Below, in pieces: positions 61,664-64,000 of a stretch of DNA of 64,000 nt. The notes beneath the pieces were generated by a model. It searched no databases and was not told the origin of the DNA. It was given only the letters and a program-made list of their open reading frames with translations. Source of the DNA: Epithemia pelagica (Eukaryota; Bacillariophyta; Bacillariophyceae; Surirellales; Surirellaceae); assembly GCA_946965045.2 (NCBI GenBank), contig OX337234.1, positions 434,001 to 498,000 of the forward strand, given 5' to 3'. A program made the translations under genes and the position numbers. Position 1 is the stretch's first letter, and every line of letters starts with the position of its first letter.

Positions 61664-62353
61664 CGTCGTCGTTGAATTTGGAAGGGAATGCGAACGACGA
61701 TGGCTGTCCTGATGTGGATGGTCCAGGCATGCCGTGGAACCATGACCGTCCTTGTCTTTTGGTACATGGAACGTCCTGGTCGATACAAACTGTGGTTGGA
61801 TCGTGGTGAGTTGGGTCATATCGGTTGGTCAAAATCGCGAAAGGTTCCGTGTTGTGAGACGGAAAAAGAAGCGACGGGACGAGCCGAGACAAAAAGACTG
61901 AGAAATTGAAAAGCAAAAGAGGAATGCTGGAGCTGCTTGGGACTCGTTCCTTTCAATCGTTTTTGTTTGTGGTTATTTCTGATCGTGTTGCTTGTCGTTG
62001 TTGTTGTTGTTGTTTCGTTCCGTTGTCGATTGTATTCGCTCGTTGTTCTCTCTCTGTTCGGGTGAGCCATGCCGAACTCGTCGCTTTTGGCTTTTTTTTT
62101 TTCCGCAAAAGACACGCTCGTTTGTCTAAACGTGCAAGAACTTCCATGACGTGTGTCATCTTTCACTCTCGAGCGGTTGATAGTTCACATTCAATAATTT
62201 TCCTTCAAACGAATTCTTTTTCCGACCGATGAGAAACCATTCCGCGAGCCGACCATCTGCCGATGCCCCGAAGAAGGAGCGCAATGTTTTCTGTCGCGGA
62301 ACTACATCAGCTGCGCGACCAATCCTCTGTGGTGCTTCAGTCGCAGGAAGATT
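61664..62353. other. promoter and gene-poor stretch
   Basis: Contains a GTT microsatellite (61997-62014) and a T10 run (62092-62101). A short open frame near 62263 has no recognised product. Confidence 0.4.
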
Positions 62354-62439
62354 CCCTCGGTATCAGTGTCCACTGCTTAGCTGTTTTTTGTCTGTGCCAC
62401 CTTCACAGGTTCCCAAGTGGACACAGACAGCATTTTTCG
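62354..62439 (+). repeat. 86-bp inverted repeat, left arm
   Basis: Starts CCCTCGGTATCAGTGTCCAC. The reverse complement of 63648-63733 matches over 86 bp with about two differences. The arms flank ~1.2 kb of gene-free DNA (62440-63647). Confidence 0.9.
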
Positions 62440-63533
62440 CTTTTGATGCAAATAGAAATTATCCAATTGCAAATTGGCACGCATGCCCAGCTGATTTTTT
62501 CGACGTTTGAAACGGACGCAAGCCCAACAAGCGTCCCCTGGGTGGATGACGGTTGGTTGTTGCATAATTCGGGGCAAGCTCACATTCTCTTTTCTTTTGC
62601 CAAAGCACATCGTACTTACTACTTACGAATGTTACTGGCTTTCCAGGTGAGTTTGATCCATTGCCAATTGCCATGTTGTCAATGACATCACTCATGCTCA
62701 CTGCCACTTGCCACTTTTGTTTGCTCTGCTCGTGGGAGACGCTACTCATCTGTTTAGTCGCTGGGCAGCTCATTACTTGCCATTGTTCATTCTTGTCGAA
62801 CAGAAACGACTGGTTTTTGCTGAGCGCCATAACTATGATTGCATTAAAAAAAACTCTATACTCTAGACATTCTTTTGTTTATTTACCAGTAGTAGAACGC
62901 CAGTGCTTGTCATCCATGAGACTTTTGAGCCTTGTGAATTCGTGAATTCGTTGCAGCTTTGTTCTTTGTTGTGAGCACGACGATGACCCTCAGTTTCGCT
63001 ATGAAAACACAACAGAACAGCTCTCACAAGCTTGTACCGCTCACTTTGAGCACTTTGTGTTGACTACCTAGGTAGGATATGATAATTGGTCAGTAGGGTG
63101 TGGCAAGATGGCTTCCCATCTATTTGATTCAAAAACAACAGCGTTGAGAAATGATTGAGAATGACGCTATGATGAGAGACGAGAGAGAATAATCTATCCT
63201 ATAGAGCATATGACAGTAGCCAAAAAACAATCAAACAACAAACGATTACGACAAGGGAAAGATATTCCAGTTGACATCTGGCGGCTTGTCATCTACTCGT
63301 ACAAAATGAGACAAAAGTAAAGGATCATGCAAGAACAATAGGAAAGACAGCTGAAGCAGTGATGCGTGAGAAAAAGGGAAAAGAGACAACAAGATAAGTA
63401 ATAAGCAGCAATAGAGAGAAACGGTTCAGTCCAGAATGATCCATCCATTGTTCTCACCTCACCCCCGTCATGGTCAAGCATTTGGCTCGGTTTTGGGTTT
63501 TTGTGACAGGTGTCGAGATGATGATGGATGCCC

Positions 63534-63599
63534 AAATTTGAATCGTGGTGACCCGGCGAGGACAACCACCAACCGTCAACTGTCACTTGCACGCTGGCA
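63534..63599 (+). repeat. dispersed repeat, copy 2
   Basis: Matches 1264-1325 near the hAT element (AATTTGAATCGTG ... CAACTGTCACTTGCACGC). It lies between the two 86-bp inverted arms, so it may belong to the same repeat family. Confidence 0.55.
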
Positions 63600-63647
63600 T
63601 TGCTTCAACCCTGAGGAATTTTAATGGTTAGACAGACAGACGAAAAA

Positions 63648-63733
63648 CGAAAAATGCTGTCTGTGTCCACTTGGGAACCTGCAAAGGTGGCACAGACAAA
63701 AAACAGCTAAGCAGTGGACACTGATACCGAGGG
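63648..63733 (-). repeat. 86-bp inverted repeat, right arm
   Basis: Partner of 62354-62439. No target duplication of clear length was found next to the arms, so the whole 62354-63733 block is only a candidate non-autonomous element. Confidence 0.9.
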
Positions 63734-63833
63734 ATATCAAAATAAGAGTTCCAAATGGCAAAATCTACCAGAATAAAGGATTCAAAATGATATGACGTCA
63801 ATAATGAGTATCATACAAAGAGAGGAAGATATG

Positions 63834-63887
63834 GGAGTAGTGTATTTTACTACTCGACTTTATCGGAGTAGTGTATTTACTACTCGA
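63834..63887 (+). repeat. two adjacent small hairpins
   Basis: GGAGTAGTGTATTTTACTAC, then TCGA, occurs at 63834-63857 and, one base shorter, at 63865-63887. Each unit folds as GAGTAGT/ACTACTC. Possibly a terminator-like or repeat-end structure. Confidence 0.75.
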
Positions 63888-64000
63888 TTACGAATGGCGT
63901 TAACCATTAACGGTTAGTCCCGATTCTGGGCTTACCTCGACGACGGATGACAAATGACTTTCTTTGACGACTGTCATTTCGCAAGGTACCAGTAACCTCT

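Noticed and set aside
63293-63592. 99-aa minus-strand frame near the window end
   Set aside because: Overlaps the dispersed repeat and lies between the inverted arms; no recognisable protein.

Overview
The window looks like nuclear DNA of a diatom (a photosynthetic stramenopile). Genes are intron-poor, and the introns I can place are short (61-337 bp), often with GTACG-type donors. Several proteins start with a signal peptide followed by an A-x-A-F/A-G-F-like plastid processing motif. The gene content (gamma-tocopherol methyltransferase, peptide deformylase, PLAC8, CDC20/CDH1, GLE1) is eukaryotic and photosynthetic. The species was not determined.

Layout. 1-889 is the 3' end of a gene cut by the window edge. 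1430-7814 is a complete hAT DNA transposon with a perfect 8-bp target duplication and 15-bp perfect terminal inverted repeats. It carries two convergent genes: a 1208-aa BED-finger hAT transposase and a 567-aa protein whose C-terminal half is an endonuclease III-like HhH-GPD DNA glycosylase domain with the catalytic Lys and Asp kept and no [4Fe-4S] cysteines. This is the most unusual thing in the window. The element sits directly against the 5' end of an inositol-3-phosphate synthase gene whose start codon I cannot find.

10-34 kb is a dense run of housekeeping genes: a GRK-like kinase (RGS + AGC kinase + CaaX), a bifunctional-type FAD synthase with reversed domain order, a fatty-acid hydroxylase, an aspartyl/asparaginyl beta-hydroxylase-like protein, a two-exon PLAC8 protein, gamma-tocopherol methyltransferase, a three-exon 78-aa ATP-synthase-f-like protein, a SNF2 ATPase, peptide deformylase and an internally duplicated membrane protein.

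35.2-43.7 kb holds a local gene family: four related two-exon genes plus one truncated copy. They encode a short leader, Trp-Gly-Phe-Pro-Gly repeats of variable number, 11-residue Ala/Lys/His amphipathic repeats and one C-terminal membrane segment. An MDR oxidoreductase and a dihydroneopterin aldolase lie between copies, and a 250-bp Pol III-like insertion separates two of them.

44-64 kb contains a WD40 protein divergent from an APC/C activator, an unrecognised conserved-looking protein, a long FG-repeat + GLE1 nucleoporin-like protein followed by a decayed duplicate of its 3' end, a small EF-hand-like protein, a class II glutamine amidotransferase with a buried nucleophile Cys, and a gene-poor repeat-rich end with 86-bp inverted repeats.

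All domain names come from reading motifs by eye; no database search was possible. Exon borders were chosen by reading frame and GT-AG sites.
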